Below, piece after piece: positions 12,569 through 25,828 of a DNA stretch of 64,000 bases; positions within the stretch are counted from its first letter, which is position 1; the number at the start of each line of letters is the position of its first letter. This stretch comes from Helopsaltes ochotensis (Eukaryota > Chordata > Aves > Passeriformes > Locustellidae): the NCBI GenBank assembly GCA_013400155.1, contig VXBM01000232.1:434499-498498 (forward strand). The letters run 5' to 3'. The translations under genes and the position numbers were made by a program. The notes under the pieces were generated by a model. It was not told the DNA's origin, made no database searches, and saw only the letters and a program-made list of their open reading frames with translations.

Positions 12569-15500
12569 CTGTTTAAGATGTAAAGCAAGACAATTTTATT
12601 ACATGTTGGAACATATTATTCTTACAGCGTTTTAGGAAGTTCTTGGCTCTGGAGGTTTTTGGGGAGTGTTTTTTTTAGCTGAAGGATCTAAGAATAGAAA
12701 TCCAGACTGCTGGCTCACAAAGAAAATGAAAGAGAAATAGAGAAATAAAGTATATGAATACATCCTCTGTTTCAGCTTTCACATCCATAGAATGACATGA
12801 AGAAGTCAGAAAAGTAAATAATGATGGATGATGTGTTTGAAGGGCAAAAGACACTCAGCTTTTCTAAATATATCCTTTTAGAGTTGTTTCTTATTTTGTC
12901 CAGTCTAACATTATGTCTTAGCAATTAACTTCTTAAATCTCACTGAAAGGAATATTAAGTGTACTTCAAACATTTACAGTTAGGCACAAAGGAATGTCAG
13001 CAACAATCATGAATACTTGTTATGAAAGTTCTATTTTGGGTAATTTATTTTAATTGTACACCAGCATCACCCTGCTAAACGATAAGTAAAACGAATCTGA
13101 AAACTAAGTGATAGAGACACAGGCACTTAGAGAAATAAGTGATTACGGAACTTAACACGTTACTGAATGGAAGGAAGTCTAAGAAATAGATCTTGAAAAA
13201 GAGATCAACACTTCAGCTAGAGCTGTGTACAGATAATAAAATCTATGTCAGCATGGGATAACAAGATACTTTGCTGCTCTTTATCACTATCATTATTATA
13301 CAATTATATACATAGACTCGAATAATTCAAACGTAGCTCATAACACAAAAAATACCTTACTACCAATAGTCTAATACTAATGGATACAGTTGTTAATTTT
13401 TTTGTGGTACCAGGACTCTCTCAGGAAAACCTTAAAGTTTTAATTAATTTTGCACAAACAAAATCCAGAAAAAAATGCTGTCAATTTTCAAAGATCTCTT
13501 CCAAAATTAAAATAATCAGTTAGAGGCATATAAAATTAATACCACACAGATGACTAAATGAAAGATAGCAGTCTTAACTCACTTGATGTCATGCTCAAAG
13601 GAAGCAGGACTCATGGTAACCACATTGAGAATGGCTGCTAAAGACATTCCCCAGGACTTTTCCCAGAGTAGTTAGTTCCAAAGGACCAACATAAGCAGAT
13701 GAATTGTTCAGTATGTTCCTATATTAAATGATCTAACTGCCTTCCCATGCAAAGCGCCCATGAGATAACTCATGTCCCATAGCTAGTATGTGGTAAATTT
13801 ACTTCCAGGACTGCTGTAATTTGATTTTCCTTCGACAACAATTCTGTATCAAAGTTCTCTGTTTGGAAAATTTCACTGGCAAGTATATTTTAATTGATAA
13901 TGTAAAACTCGGAGATTGCTATTAAATCCCCCAACTTTAATGTTTTTTGCTGAAGTTGAAAAGGGATTTGAAAAAAACAAGCAAACTAAATATTCATATT
14001 ATGCAACATTTCAAGAACAACAAAGCCTAATGCAAGGAAAACAGACACAGAATCCTAGGAAATCCTGATGCGCCTTTTCAGCAATTAATTTTTCACAGTT
14101 GTCACAATGTTTCTCAAGCGCTTCACATGATGTTCAATAGAGGATCATAGAAAACTGCTTTACAGGAAGGGAGCTGTACTCAGTTTAAGTAAAAAAGAAC
14201 CAGCTAACCCAACCAAACCCTCAAGGCATCCATAACAAAAAGATAGAGGAAAAATTACAGGTCAGATGTGTACTGTTGGACTTTCTGAGCATCTCCATAC
14301 CACTGTAAGAGGAATTTCTCAGTATATATAGAGTGAGAAGAATCTGCACAGTTGGAAATATTTCATTTTCTCCCTCCCAAATACAAAGATGGAAGCAAAC
14401 AGTTGTATGAATTTCAGTTGTGATTTTCTACCAATTTTGCTGAAAAGATCATCTCAATCTGAATCATGATAGTTGGTGTGTTTGTCTTTAGATTCAAAGA
14501 AGAAGGCCTTTTGAACAAAAGAGTGGAAAAAAATGGAGAATTAATAGACAAATAATAAGCCACTTACCATAAACACTGTCATACCCTTCCTCTTTGGGGA
14601 AGCTCCTAAAATTTTATTAGTTTATTTTCTTATCAACGAACAGCCTTAAATTTCCTACCTTTCAACTGTATTCCATAAAGAATGCAAAAGTTAAACAAGA
14701 TGATATATGCAATCCTAAAAGTGTCCTCTGTAATGAGGTGTTGGGGATTAGGCATGTCATGGGATAAGAACTGTAAATGAATGATGTAATCTTTCTAATT
14801 TGGTGCTGAAATATAAATAAACTACTTCTAATGTTTCTTCCTTTTGCATGCCAGATTGCAGTAAAATGTGCACAAAGAAATGTTAATGCTCTAGTAGCCT
14901 TCCTTTAGTGTGCCTGTTCTGGGAACAAAATACACAAGAAATATAAAATGAGAATTTCTTTTCCACTCAAGTAACCATCAAGCCATCTAAACTTCAACAC
15001 GACTGGTAACTGTCATTAATTCTTAAAATGATGCAATTTATCTGGCCAAATACTAAAAGCTTTTGATTTTATTTGTTAGCTCTTCAAATGATAGCAAATA
15101 TAATTTTGATGTTCTGTTTTTCTTTGCTTTAGCTACTGCTAGTGCTCCACTTCCACACTGAACTGTATTTTTCAGCTATGCTTAACTTTGACTTAATAAT
15201 TAAAAACAACTTATGATTCCAACCTTTTAAAAGCAAGACTTTTGAAAAGGAGAAGCAGGAGGGTTTCTGGAGAACAACAAAAGTAAAGCTATCCTGAAGA
15301 ACAATACAGTCCTTTTCACATCCTTCTAAACAAAAATCTGTAACATTACTTCTTTTTGCTCCCTTTGCTAGCTTTTGATATTTAGCAGGCTTTGAAATGC
15401 CAACTATATTTTTATTTGAGGAAGGAATTAATTTACCACATTGGAATTTGTTCAGGACCCCAGGGCTTCACACCCCTACACCTACATACCAGGCACATAC

Positions 15501-17074
15501 AGAAAGGTGTGTACATGTTGGGACACTTTTATCAGTCAGAAGAAAATCCTCATGGTCTGGGTGCCAGATCAACACATTCAGGGACTGCTTCAGTACTGCC
15601 AGAGAGGGGAAAATACCACGCAGTGACCTGGCAATGCCATAATTTCCTGCAACATCAGCATGCCTGAAAAGTTCCTATTCAAGGACACTCAAGACTTTTT
15701 CTTACATTTCTTTAGAAAGCACAGCACATTACTCAATATGACTTTTCTGGCTGATCAAGAAACTTAATCTTGAAATGTAGAATTAATGAGAAATAGAGTG
15801 GTAATCACATATGCATTCAAACTGTGTAATATCTAATGTGTACCACTGGTTACTCTGCAGAAGTCACATCTTATCTGAAATAGTTATATTGCATAGGTCA
15901 AACTTTTATTCACATTCTCCTCTCAGACTTGAAAATGGGGTTTCACAAAATTTACACAGCCACAGCTCTGACAAAAAAAATTGTCATACCAACAATTCTT
16001 TTTAAAAATGTCTAGAGAACAAAAGGCCCACATCTGAGAAGGAACAGGTTTTAAGTTGGATTTATACCAGAAAAGAAAACTTCTAACTTATAAAACTTTA
16101 TATTAACTTATAAAACACAACAATTAATTAACTCTATCTCCTAAAGACCATTCATGGCCTTATTAGTTCTAGGCTAAACAGTGTCCTCAGATTCTTTTTG
16201 CTCCTAATTTATTGACTATATTCAAAAAATACAGCATCCATTTTGAAATAAAGGAATGACTGAGGAATTAAAAGCAGCTTAGATCTACTTGCACAGGTAT
16301 ATTAACCCTTAGGGCTTGAAACACTTGTCTTTGATCATTCAATATCATTATTTCCTAAGCTGTCAAGGTCATGAATGGTATGTGTAACTGAATTTTTAGC
16401 CCACTCACCAAAGAATTTATGATCTAGCACTGTAAGAAAACTGACAGGTATTTCTTGTCCTCCTAAAAGTCTGTTGAGTTTAAGGAAGGATATAGTGAAA
16501 TGAAAGTCTTTGATTGACTGGTAACAGACTAAAGAGCTTAGCAGCAATCTGTAACTGTAAAACTGTAATATTAAAACTGTCTTTTACAAAATATTTTAGC
16601 AAGGTGGCAATAGGGAACTATGCTTTCATCTGTCATCTGGATCAAGTTAACAATGAAACTCTCATGAATGAGGTTCAAATGAGGAAAAATAGTAAGATTT
16701 GTTGCTCTGGGATATAGGTGTAATACAATTTAATAGCTATTACTTTCCTTTGGATTTTCTTCTCACTCTCTCTTCATTTAATGGAATTTAAAATATTTCT
16801 AGACTATTTGCTTTCAATAGGGTAGGTTTATTCCCTATATAACAAGGAGGCAGATATAAGGCCTGCAAGCTGCCCTGGAACTATCCTGGGGTCTAATTCT
16901 TAAAGCAAAAAAAATAAAATCTAGAGACCCACATTCAAGGTTTGATTCTGCAAAGGCCTCTTGTTGTCTTCAAGGAAACAGAAACTCTTCTTCTTGCAAT
17001 CTCACTGTTTGAACACAAGCATTCTAATATTTCCACAAAAGACTCTGGAAAACTTCATGTGACCGGCATTTAGT

Positions 17075-17100
17075 TCAAGCCTTCATGTTTGAAGGCTTGA
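17075..17100. repeat. 11-bp perfect inverted repeat
   Basis: Arms TCAAGCCTTCA and TGAAGGCTTGA around a 4-nt loop (tgtt). A compact hairpin in the 13-kb intron; no T-run or other sign of function is adjacent. Confidence 0.95.
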
Positions 17101-19247
17101 TGTTTAATAATAGGTGATTTTATCTGAGTTTTTTTCTCCTCAGACAATATTTGAGAAAACAGGAAAGGGCAATGATCTAAAAAATTGCATTCTTCAGACT
17201 ACAGAGTTCACCAAGTTTATTCAGAAGCTGTATGAACTTATTGGAATGAACCTAGATTTAATGAAAGCATGTGCAACTGCAACTAGTTCTCCTGTATAAA
17301 TCCAGTGCTTCAGGCCTCAGCTGCATTAACAGAGGTTTAACAAAATATTTGCTAATTAAGCCAGCTCTGGCCTTACTCTCTCCAAATAAAATCAGTTTTT
17401 ACATTAGAACAATATTTTTGCACATTCTTTGAGAATCGTTGTCATCTGAAGACAAGGGAAGAATTTCTTACCATTTCTACTGCTGCACAACTCAGAAGTT
17501 ACTACCTGCCATGGAATACAATTTAGAGTGGATTTGTTAGTCAGCAAGTTACAGTTCCTTAAAATACTGTACTTGACCTCAAACACCCCTAAAGTTCAAG
17601 AAATTACACTTGTCACTCACAATCTTTTAAGAGACTATAAAAGTTTGCACAGAATCATGACTTTATAAAAACAGTGTATTATCTTATTTAAAAACAACCA
17701 AAATATTACAATAAATGTAGACTACCATGTTTATGTAACAGAGGAAGTCAGTCTTGGAAAGTAGGTACAAAAGGCATTTCAGAAAGCACCACAGAATCAC
17801 GTGCTTCTAAGTAACCCTCATGGTGACTTTTGATTACAAAAGAGTCATCACAAGCTACAAAGGAAACTAAAATCAAATGCCTTGTAAAGCCTGTATTTCC
17901 AGAACTCTAATGAGGTTCACTAATCCCTTTTTATTTTTTTAAACCCTCTTCAGCAAGTTTTCCTTTATTCCACTTCTGTTGTCTCATCATAATTAAATAT
18001 TTTTCTGAGATCAAAAAATAACAAGTTCATGTTTCAGCCTTGGAACCTCTAAAAAAACCACCTTCAACCTCGCTGTCATTTTTCCACCTGCTATTGGCAT
18101 CTTAAGCCTATAGAGATACCTGTATCCTGTACAAGTGATGTGAAAATAAGCCAAAGAGTGAGATTAATTTGCCATCTAGAAAAGATACTTAGGAGAGATT
18201 CCTTTGCAATGTTTCAGTCTAAACTTTCGTTAAAACTTCTTGATATACTTTGGGGCGGGCACTGTTCCACTGACTATCCAGCTGTAGAAGAAAAGAAAAT
18301 TCCAAGGCTATTGCTAGGAAGCCAAACCTTGAGACAGCTCCATTTTCAATGGTAGCACTCTTCTTGAATCCACATGATTAAATGAGACAAATTGTTAAAA
18401 CACGTCCACCAAGTATAGTTTTGACAGAAGTGTCATTTTTCCACAAGCCAGAGGATCTGTAAATCAGTTATTGCTCTGAAGGATCTTTTGCCAGTATTAG
18501 AGCTGCATGGAAGAAGTGGACTAAAATAGACTTCCAGAGATTGCATTACTTTACACTGATTATTCAGGCCGCTTTTAACAGCATAATACTAACATCATGC
18601 TAATTATTTCCAACACAAATTGTCTTCAATGAGAATAAATATACAATAATATTTGATTCAAGCTTCTTTGTTGCTTATGCAGGGAGGTTTTAGACATCAA
18701 GAAAACTACAATGAAAAAAAAATGAGGGTAAGACTCTTAAGTTTGCAGGCACTCATCAGTAAGCAAAAGATAACAAAAACATTGCAGTATGTTAACTAAC
18801 CAGCAACTCCAAATGCTAAATACGTATGATAATCATAACCGTATGGGTGTTGGAATGCATCACTATGGGGCGGTGTTGTGCTTTAATTATGCATTTTCTT
18901 TTTATAACATGCCTGTAATGTAATCTGTTCTTACATTCTTACTCTTAACTACATTTTAACATGAGTATTGCTGCTTTGTTTCCTTCCTCAATTGAAGAAC
19001 ACAAATTTTTCCCTGTTAAAATTCCAAATGGGCTAATAAGCCCATGTTTTTCTTTTCCTGTTATAGTGTATGACTTGTCTTGGAAAGTGTGAGAGACAGG
19101 ATGCATGCAGGCTCAGAGTGTGCATGATAGCTTACTGCAGAAAAGCTTGGCTACTCTGCATTTAACTCTTTTTTGGTTTTACCTCATTAATGATAAGACT
19201 GTTCCATATGATGTAAGGAACACAGCCAAATTTTCATGCTAAGAAAG

Positions 19248-19267
19248 TATATATATATATTTTTTTT
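19248..19267 (+). repeat. (TA)n followed by T7
   Basis: Alternating TA from 19248 to 19260 followed by seven T. A simple microsatellite. Confidence 0.95.
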
Positions 19268-21868
19268 CCACATCTTATTTAGTTATATACTAAACTTAAT
19301 TCACATGGTGTTTTTACATTTAAATCTTAGAATGTTTATAATCTGTAACATGTAACTCAGAGCAGTTGATGTTCAGGCCTCGTTTGCCCTTGCAGGACAG
19401 AAAACAGGGATTAAGAAAAGGTACTATTTTCCAAGTTTTCATTAAATCCAACATTTCTCCCAGGGAAAATACAAAATCAATTGCTGGGCAAATTAATACT
19501 CTGACTCCTCTGCAACAGTGCAAAGCAACTTCTATGTAAATCTTTTCAAAGACTCAGGTCTGGTAATTTAAACATGAGCCATAGAAGCTTTACAGACACT
19601 TCAGTTCTTCTTTAATTAGAGCACCATTTAACTGTTATGAACAACCATTACACCTGCTGCTTTGCAAGATTACAGAATGTGACTGACTTACCCTGAAAGA
19701 AGTTAAAGCTCAGAGTAAGCCTCCCTCTTCACAAGCTGTAGGACAACAGCCTCCCAAACACCATCTGGGATATTGGACACTTGGCAGACGGAGACAGGCA
19801 GCACTTCCAAGTGCCAAGCAGACACTTATCTAAAGTACTGAGGCCAAATTTCAACTTTTCAGACATTTGTGATTAAACAAAGCTATGTTGAATTGAACAC
19901 GGCTCGTCTAACCTTTTTTGTGCATTTCCCTGCATTTAGAATTTGTGGTTTTGAAGTCTTTTAAAGCTCTGTGAATTAAAAGTATGGCTTGAAGCGCAGG
20001 AAATATCTCGTAATAATACAGCATACTCAGTAATGTATAGGCTCAAGTCATGCTGAAGGTACTTGTCTCAGTCCTACTACTAAACTTGGTAATTACATAG
20101 AAGAATGTAAGAACACAGACATAAAGAAGTGGGTTAAAAAGCATAATTAAAGCTCTGAAACTGTAGCTGCCTGAGGACATCTCAGGCCAGGTCCTACTAA
20201 AAACAGACAAGCCACAGAAGAAGGAAGGTTCTCTTTTTTCCTTTTTACAACAGGAAATAACTCATTAAAAAGATACTTCCCCATAACAATTATTTCAAAC
20301 CACGACATGAATCAGAAACTTCAGCAGCTAAATAAGACCTTTGAAACTGCAAATCTCTGGTTAGCAGCACTGGTCATTTTTCACCATCTTTAATGTCTGA
20401 ATAGTGAGTTTCAGCTGTAATTTTCACAATTTCAATAACAAGTCCAGGTCTCCCATTTGTATCACATACAAAATATAGCTTAAGTTGAAATTACTACAGT
20501 TCTTCCATTGTATGCAACAAAAATTGCTAAATAAAAAAAACATTTCAATACATGGGTTGTACATTTAAATATGGACTGAAATGGAGATAACATCACACCA
20601 CTGTCTTGGTATGCTTAATAGAGACACCTTACATATAATTAATTTCTTTTTGATGCTGGATTGTAAGAATTACCAATTTTATCCACAATTACCACATCAG
20701 AAATATTTGACACCCAGGTTTTACAGTATTTTTTTAATAGCTGGCTACTTAGCACTGCATTTGAGATCAAGTGTTAAACTATATTTAGTCTTATTATCAT
20801 GGGGTACGTTGCAGTAGAACATAAGGATTTGTTTAAAACATGTCATGTGGAGAAAAATCCTTTTGGCTTGAGAGTTCAGATTGTTATAATGGAGATATTC
20901 ACTATTCTTATTTGAGATGCTTTAATAATCATTTTCACCTACCAAGCAAGCCAGAGACAGAATTACAAAAGTTCCACTGTTAATATATACATTATTTTAT
21001 ATCTGCATTACTTACTTTTTCCACTTAAGATTTTCAGTCTCAGTGAAGTTAAACCATTTGTCTGAACAAAGTTCTAGCATAAATTCACAGCCAGATTATC
21101 ACCAGTGAAAACAGGCTGCCTTGAGCCATAGCCAAGCTTAAGTTGTGACACAGATTCTTTAAGAATCAAAAAACTCTGAACAGAGAACAAGCAGAAACAG
21201 ATTTTAAAGCAGGAAAGGGCTTATATACCAAGCCTGAGTTGCTTTCAGGGGCTGACTGCTACAGGCAAAAAAAAAAGCCCCTCTCATTGGAAAAGGTTTG
21301 TGTAAAAAGACCATGCAAGAGACTTTGGATTCCTGAGAGGATAAGGAGGAAAAAGTGATGCCATATCCAGCTATGACCCGAGTCCATCAAATTTTATCAT
21401 ATAAATTGTCAAATCTTACTGAGAATATGTGAAAAGGGTTATGAGAGCACTGCCAACATATTCAGTATTTTTCCAATATAGGAAAAAGCTTTTAGCTACA
21501 CTCACACGTTGCCTTTCCTACCTTGTGCCCCTCCTGAGTTAAACTACAGGGGGAAGTGGCACTGCATTTTCACCTCCACAGGAATCTGCACTGGGCAAAA
21601 TTGAGATGCAATGCAATTGCAATGAGTGTCATGACCCATGTTCAAAAACACAGTTTTAAAAATTAGGTTAAAAATTAGGAGGATAAACCCCAATATTAAG
21701 ACACGCAGAAATATTGCTTTAGGATATTTCTAATTATTAGAAAAGATAATACTAAACTAAAAAGATTTTTAAGATAGTAAGGCCACTGAATGCCTTGAAT
21801 GGGATCTGAACAGCCACATTTAAAATCAGAGAGTAAAAGCCATTTTACTAGATTTTCTGAGAATATTA

Positions 21869-21903
21869 AATGACTTCGTAACCAGGCTGATTACGAAGTC
21901 ATT
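21869..21903. repeat. 13-bp perfect inverted repeat (hairpin)
   Basis: Arms AATGACTTCGTAA and TTACGAAGTCATT around a 9-nt loop (ccaggctga). Each arm contains a CpG, which is uncommon in the surrounding intron. The stem is too short for a typical miRNA precursor. Confidence 0.95.
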
Positions 21904-22230
21904 AGGACATCTATTCTTACCTGTCTAAAATAAACAAAGAACTTTGTAGCATCCGTGCAACAAAAATAAAACTAAAACTTAAGGGTCTCAGACTTCTCTT
22001 TTGTTCAAAATTAGATGCTTAAAGCCTGAACAAGACCAATATTATGAGTAATAGTAAACAACATAAACAGAAGAGGTAAAAAAGAAGCAGAGGTCAATTA
22101 TGTCTGCAGTACCCATGGGAATGGCTTAACACGGATTCTACTCCCTGTGCAGTAATACTTGGATCCAACTGCACAATAAATGCCTTTCTGAAGCAGATCT
22201 GTTTAAACAAAACAGTAGCAATACGATAGC

Positions 22231-22254
22231 AACAAAAACAACAACAACAACAAC
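22231..22254 (+). repeat. (AAC)n microsatellite
   Basis: AACAAAAAC followed by five AAC units. On the ERC2 sense strand it is a GTT repeat. Confidence 0.95.
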
Positions 22255-23360
22255 ATGAATAAAATTATGTGGTCCTATAATATGCACACTGTGAAATTCA
22301 AGGCAATCAGAAAGACTAAGTGAGTATAGCATCAGAAACCAAAGCAAGAGTGATTAGGGACCAACACTAGGGTTGCTGCTGTTCACAGGTGCTACGGATG
22401 ACAATGCCTACAATGTAAGAAACCAATGCGTGACTTTTTTGCTCCCACGCTTCTTAAACATAGAGAGAGCTTAAGTGCAATTAATTAATTCACAGTGCTG
22501 CAGAACAATGTTTTGGGCTGCCAGAATAATCACAATCACAACGACTTCTAATAATATTCTTTTTCTCATACAGCAATATAAACGCTTTCAATACAGTAAA
22601 ATACACAGTGCAATAAAGCTGAATTAATCAGGGAAAATGCAATTTAGGGCATTTTTTTATTCTTGAATAGTTGATGTCACCACCATAATATCACAGTAGC
22701 AAGGTTTCTGAAGTATTTAAGTAGAACAGTATATGGAATGCAACACGCTGCCTCCAATTCCATTTTATTCATTTGCTGCTGGAAGAGTTTTTTTAAATAT
22801 TTACAGGGTAATTTGTAAGAAACAACTGTGCACTGCATGCAGGAGAAAATATTGCTAGTTGTTAGTTGGCTAAGGAAGTGTGCTTACACACATTTTTTAA
22901 ATTCCTTGATTGTTTCTCACCCTTTTAGTTGCATTAGCAATATGTTGATGTCATGAAATATAGAGCAGTGAACTAAAAGACTGAGAACTCTGCCAAACAC
23001 CAGCTTTGCCTCTGGCCAGAGTATTCTGTACACCTGCAGTCCTGAAAGCACTGAAAAGGTTTCTAATTTCATGTTTTGAGAAGAAAAATAAAAAGCTCTC
23101 AAGGAGTTAGAAGATCTTGCATCTTGGCCAACTGCACTTACATTTTTGGCACTATATCCTAAAAGTGAAAAGAGACAACTGGGAAATTTTCTCACAGTAT
23201 CCAAGTTCAGGATGAATCAGTAACACAGCAGTGTCTTCTGCTCTTACCAAAATCTCTCGAGATGTTCTAAAAATGGACTTTTCAGCTAATTATTTCATGA
23301 AGGATTGCATCACTGTGCAAATTTATCTAAAAATATCTTCTCAGAATTCTCAAAAGGAAA

Positions 23361-23403
23361 CTTGACTGGGTGATTATACACACTATGTAATTACTCAGTC
23401 AAG
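23361..23403 (+). repeat. 17-bp imperfect hairpin with G-U pairs
   Basis: Left arm CTTGACTGGGTGATTAT pairs with right arm GTAATTACTCAGTCAAG over 17 positions, three of them G-U wobbles on the plus strand, with a 9-nt loop. On the ERC2 sense strand these three positions are A-C mismatches, so the fold favours a plus-strand (antisense) transcript, if any exists. Confidence 0.85.
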
Positions 23404-24644
23404 CCCACATGGCAATTTTGTTTAATACTGTATTTCTGAAAGGTTTTTTTAAGCCTACTACAAAGTTCTACAGTGCTCAAAATACAGCATTTAGTGTATG
23501 AATCAAAGCAATTCCAGTGATTTTGTTTTGCTGGGAGTGTATTACTATGCCTCCTAATTATTTAAGCACTAAACAATAAATATTTAACTGACAGATTGCA
23601 GCTGCTAAATTGTACTTAAATCATTACAATTAAATATGTTTGTTTCTTGTGAGAATGTGTTTGTAACACAGAGGTCAGAATTATTACTACTAATTTTACA
23701 GCTGAATACACTGTGATAAAAGTAATTTTTCTAGGTTATCTAGGTTTTGACCTAAAAACAATTCTCTTCCTCCAGGTTGAAAATAATAGAACTTTTACTT
23801 AAACTCACACAGTCACAATCCATAAAAAGATGGCTCAACTCATTCATATACATAACATTTTAATTGCTAAAATACGATATGCCTGTCTGTAGCTTTATTA
23901 AAATAAATCATTAATATTCTCATTTCCGGACAAAGGCAGGTATTTCATTTCTCCAAGATGCCTTTTTCTTTTGCAGTGTGAAAAATTATGACAAATCACT
24001 TTAAAATCAATGTCTTAATAGGAGTTTACAATGCGATTGACATTCCCAAAGGACAGAAAATGTGGATATATATGAGAGGAATATAGATTATTTACCATGG
24101 ACCAACATGTTATTTTGCCTCTCAAAGCAAAAATTCCTCTTACAGTATAGAACAGGGGTGAATTTAAGACTTTATATTAAGGTTTAGCACTATCCAGTGA
24201 TTCATCTTCTAATATTTATAAATATTTCTCCTTTGATGATCACATTAGGCTGGAGTAGTTGGGCTTTTTTGAATTCTCTCTTTCAGCAGTGTAACAGCTG
24301 TGGAAAAGGAGGACAGGACAAATAAGACCAGAAGAAAACAAGTGATGCTGCAGCTGATGATTTACTGAAGTTCTCGGGAATCAGAAACAGTTCAAGAGAC
24401 AGCACCTCTCAAGGAAAAGGAGGAACTGGGGGGATGAATCACACACGGGGGGGAATCTGCCCCCCTGCCCAGCAAAGCCAGAGCAAGCCTTTGGGGTGGA
24501 TGCACATGAGAAACCTTTGGGGGTTGACAGTGGTTCTCCCCAAAGGGATTAAGGAAGCATGAGTGAAGTCTACAACCTCTATTATCAGATAATTCTTAAG
24601 TGCAATAAAGGGGAATAAAGGGGTGACCTAGTTCCTGGTGACTC

Positions 24645-24662
24645 TTTTTTTTTTTTTTTTTT
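24645..24662 (+). repeat. T18 run
   Basis: Eighteen T immediately after the GC-rich block and immediately before the TGTTGTC-TGA-GACAACA palindrome at 24664-24680. Confidence 0.95.
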
Positions 24663-24663
24663 G

Positions 24664-24680
24664 TGTTGTCTGAGACAACA
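24664..24680. repeat. 7-bp perfect inverted repeat
   Basis: TGTTGTC and GACAACA arms around TGA, at the right edge of the GC-rich block. It could mark an element terminus or be coincidental. Confidence 0.9.
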
Positions 24681-24943
24681 GGGAGATTATTTTGGCATCA
24701 ATTTAATCTATTTAAATAGCTTTACTGAAGATCTTTATCACTATAAATAATGGAGGTATTTGAAGTGTTTGGTTACAATTCTAACTGAAATTATCCAACA
24801 CAATGCTTGTCTAGCAATCCTCTTCTGCTGTTCCTTCTCTCTGTCTGAAAAAAGTTATGAATGTTCTGAACACTTTCCCGCAACAGCTTAAACGTACAAC
24901 ACCAAACTGAAACAAGCACAACAATAAAACAGTTACCCAGGCC

Positions 24944-24968
24944 TTTAAACTGTTTAAAACAGTTTAAA
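24944..24968. repeat. 25-bp palindrome
   Basis: TTTAAACTGTTT and AAACAGTTTAAA arms of 12 bp around a single A. It is AT-rich and made of nested TTTAAA elements. Confidence 0.95.
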
Positions 24969-25828
24969 CATTTTTAAAATATCCATGATAGTTATCTGGA
25001 ATATGGTAAAGGGTGTATTCATTTACTCTTCAGTAACCTAAGATGAAGGTAAAAAGGAAATGTAAGAAAGGAAAATAACTACCTGCTCTTTTCCAAAGCA
25101 AATCAAAACAAAAATCCCTAAAATTATTTGGAATTCAAGATCATCTGCTCTGGTGCAGCACAGTGGGATGAAGTGATAAAAAGCATGAAGCACATCTGCC
25201 TATTTATCATATAAATTTTGGTGAAATGTCTCCTGGGCAGCTGACTGACTTGAGACACAACTGCATCATGGCTAGAACATATCTGAGAATATCTATTTCT
25301 AGAGGGGTTTTAACCATGTGGTTTTTATTTAAACCTCAAATGACTTATAGTATTGAAGACATAGTAATTTTTACCCATTTGAGAATTTATTTTAAGGATA
25401 ATCACAATTTCTAGATACCCTCTCAGAAAGCCTGAAGCCTTCTGAAAACACAATTATTTTACAACAGATAAGCAAATAACTGAACAAGAGGAGGTTGAAA
25501 AGAGATAACAGAATGGCTAGACCTTGCTTTATGCAAAGAGCATCTGCTCTCCTCTCTCAAAGAATTAAGAAGGTTGGAAACTATATGAAGAGGGAAAACA
25601 AAATGTATTGGGTGCTTATAATATCAGCCAAGCAACCATGCAGCTAAGTCTTAACAATTCCAGAGAAGCAATAAACTCTTAAATGGAACACATCCTACCT
25701 TTGCAACTGCTGTCACATGTCAGACCTGGCTTGAACACTTCAAAAAGGACATCAGCATAAAACAGTACAAATGAAAATAATGCCATTTTTCTGTTGCCAT
25801 GAAAGTATGAAAAGTAATGTCTCCCCAC

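Larger units (their letters stand above)
24288..24680. mobile_element. Possible LTR-like or other repeat remnant (GC-rich block)
   Basis: A GC-rich island of about 390 bp in AT-rich intron. It starts around TGTAACAGCTGTGG, includes a G7/C6 hairpin (24467-24485) and two AATAAA signals (24605-24619), and is followed by T18 and the palindrome TGTTGTCTGAGACAACA. A TG start, a late AATAAA, a T/GT-rich stretch and a CA end are LTR-like features on the plus strand. However, no matching 5-bp target duplication was found at these ends, no internal retroviral sequence flanks it, and I do not recognise the family. Confidence 0.25.
12569..25828 (-). other. ERC2: ERC2 intron between the coiled-coil and His-rich exons
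   Basis: About 13.3 kb bounded by a GT donor at its right end (25827-25828) and an AG acceptor at its left end (12569-12570) on the minus strand. I see no coding exon inside: the flanking exons join exactly as in the known protein, and open frames are short and unlike any family I recognise. Contents that can be described are short hairpins (17.08, 21.87 and 23.36 kb), a 25-bp palindrome (24.94 kb), small microsatellites (19.25, 22.23 kb), and a GC-rich block followed by T18 (24.29-24.68 kb). The rest is unremarkable AT-rich sequence. Confidence 0.9.
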
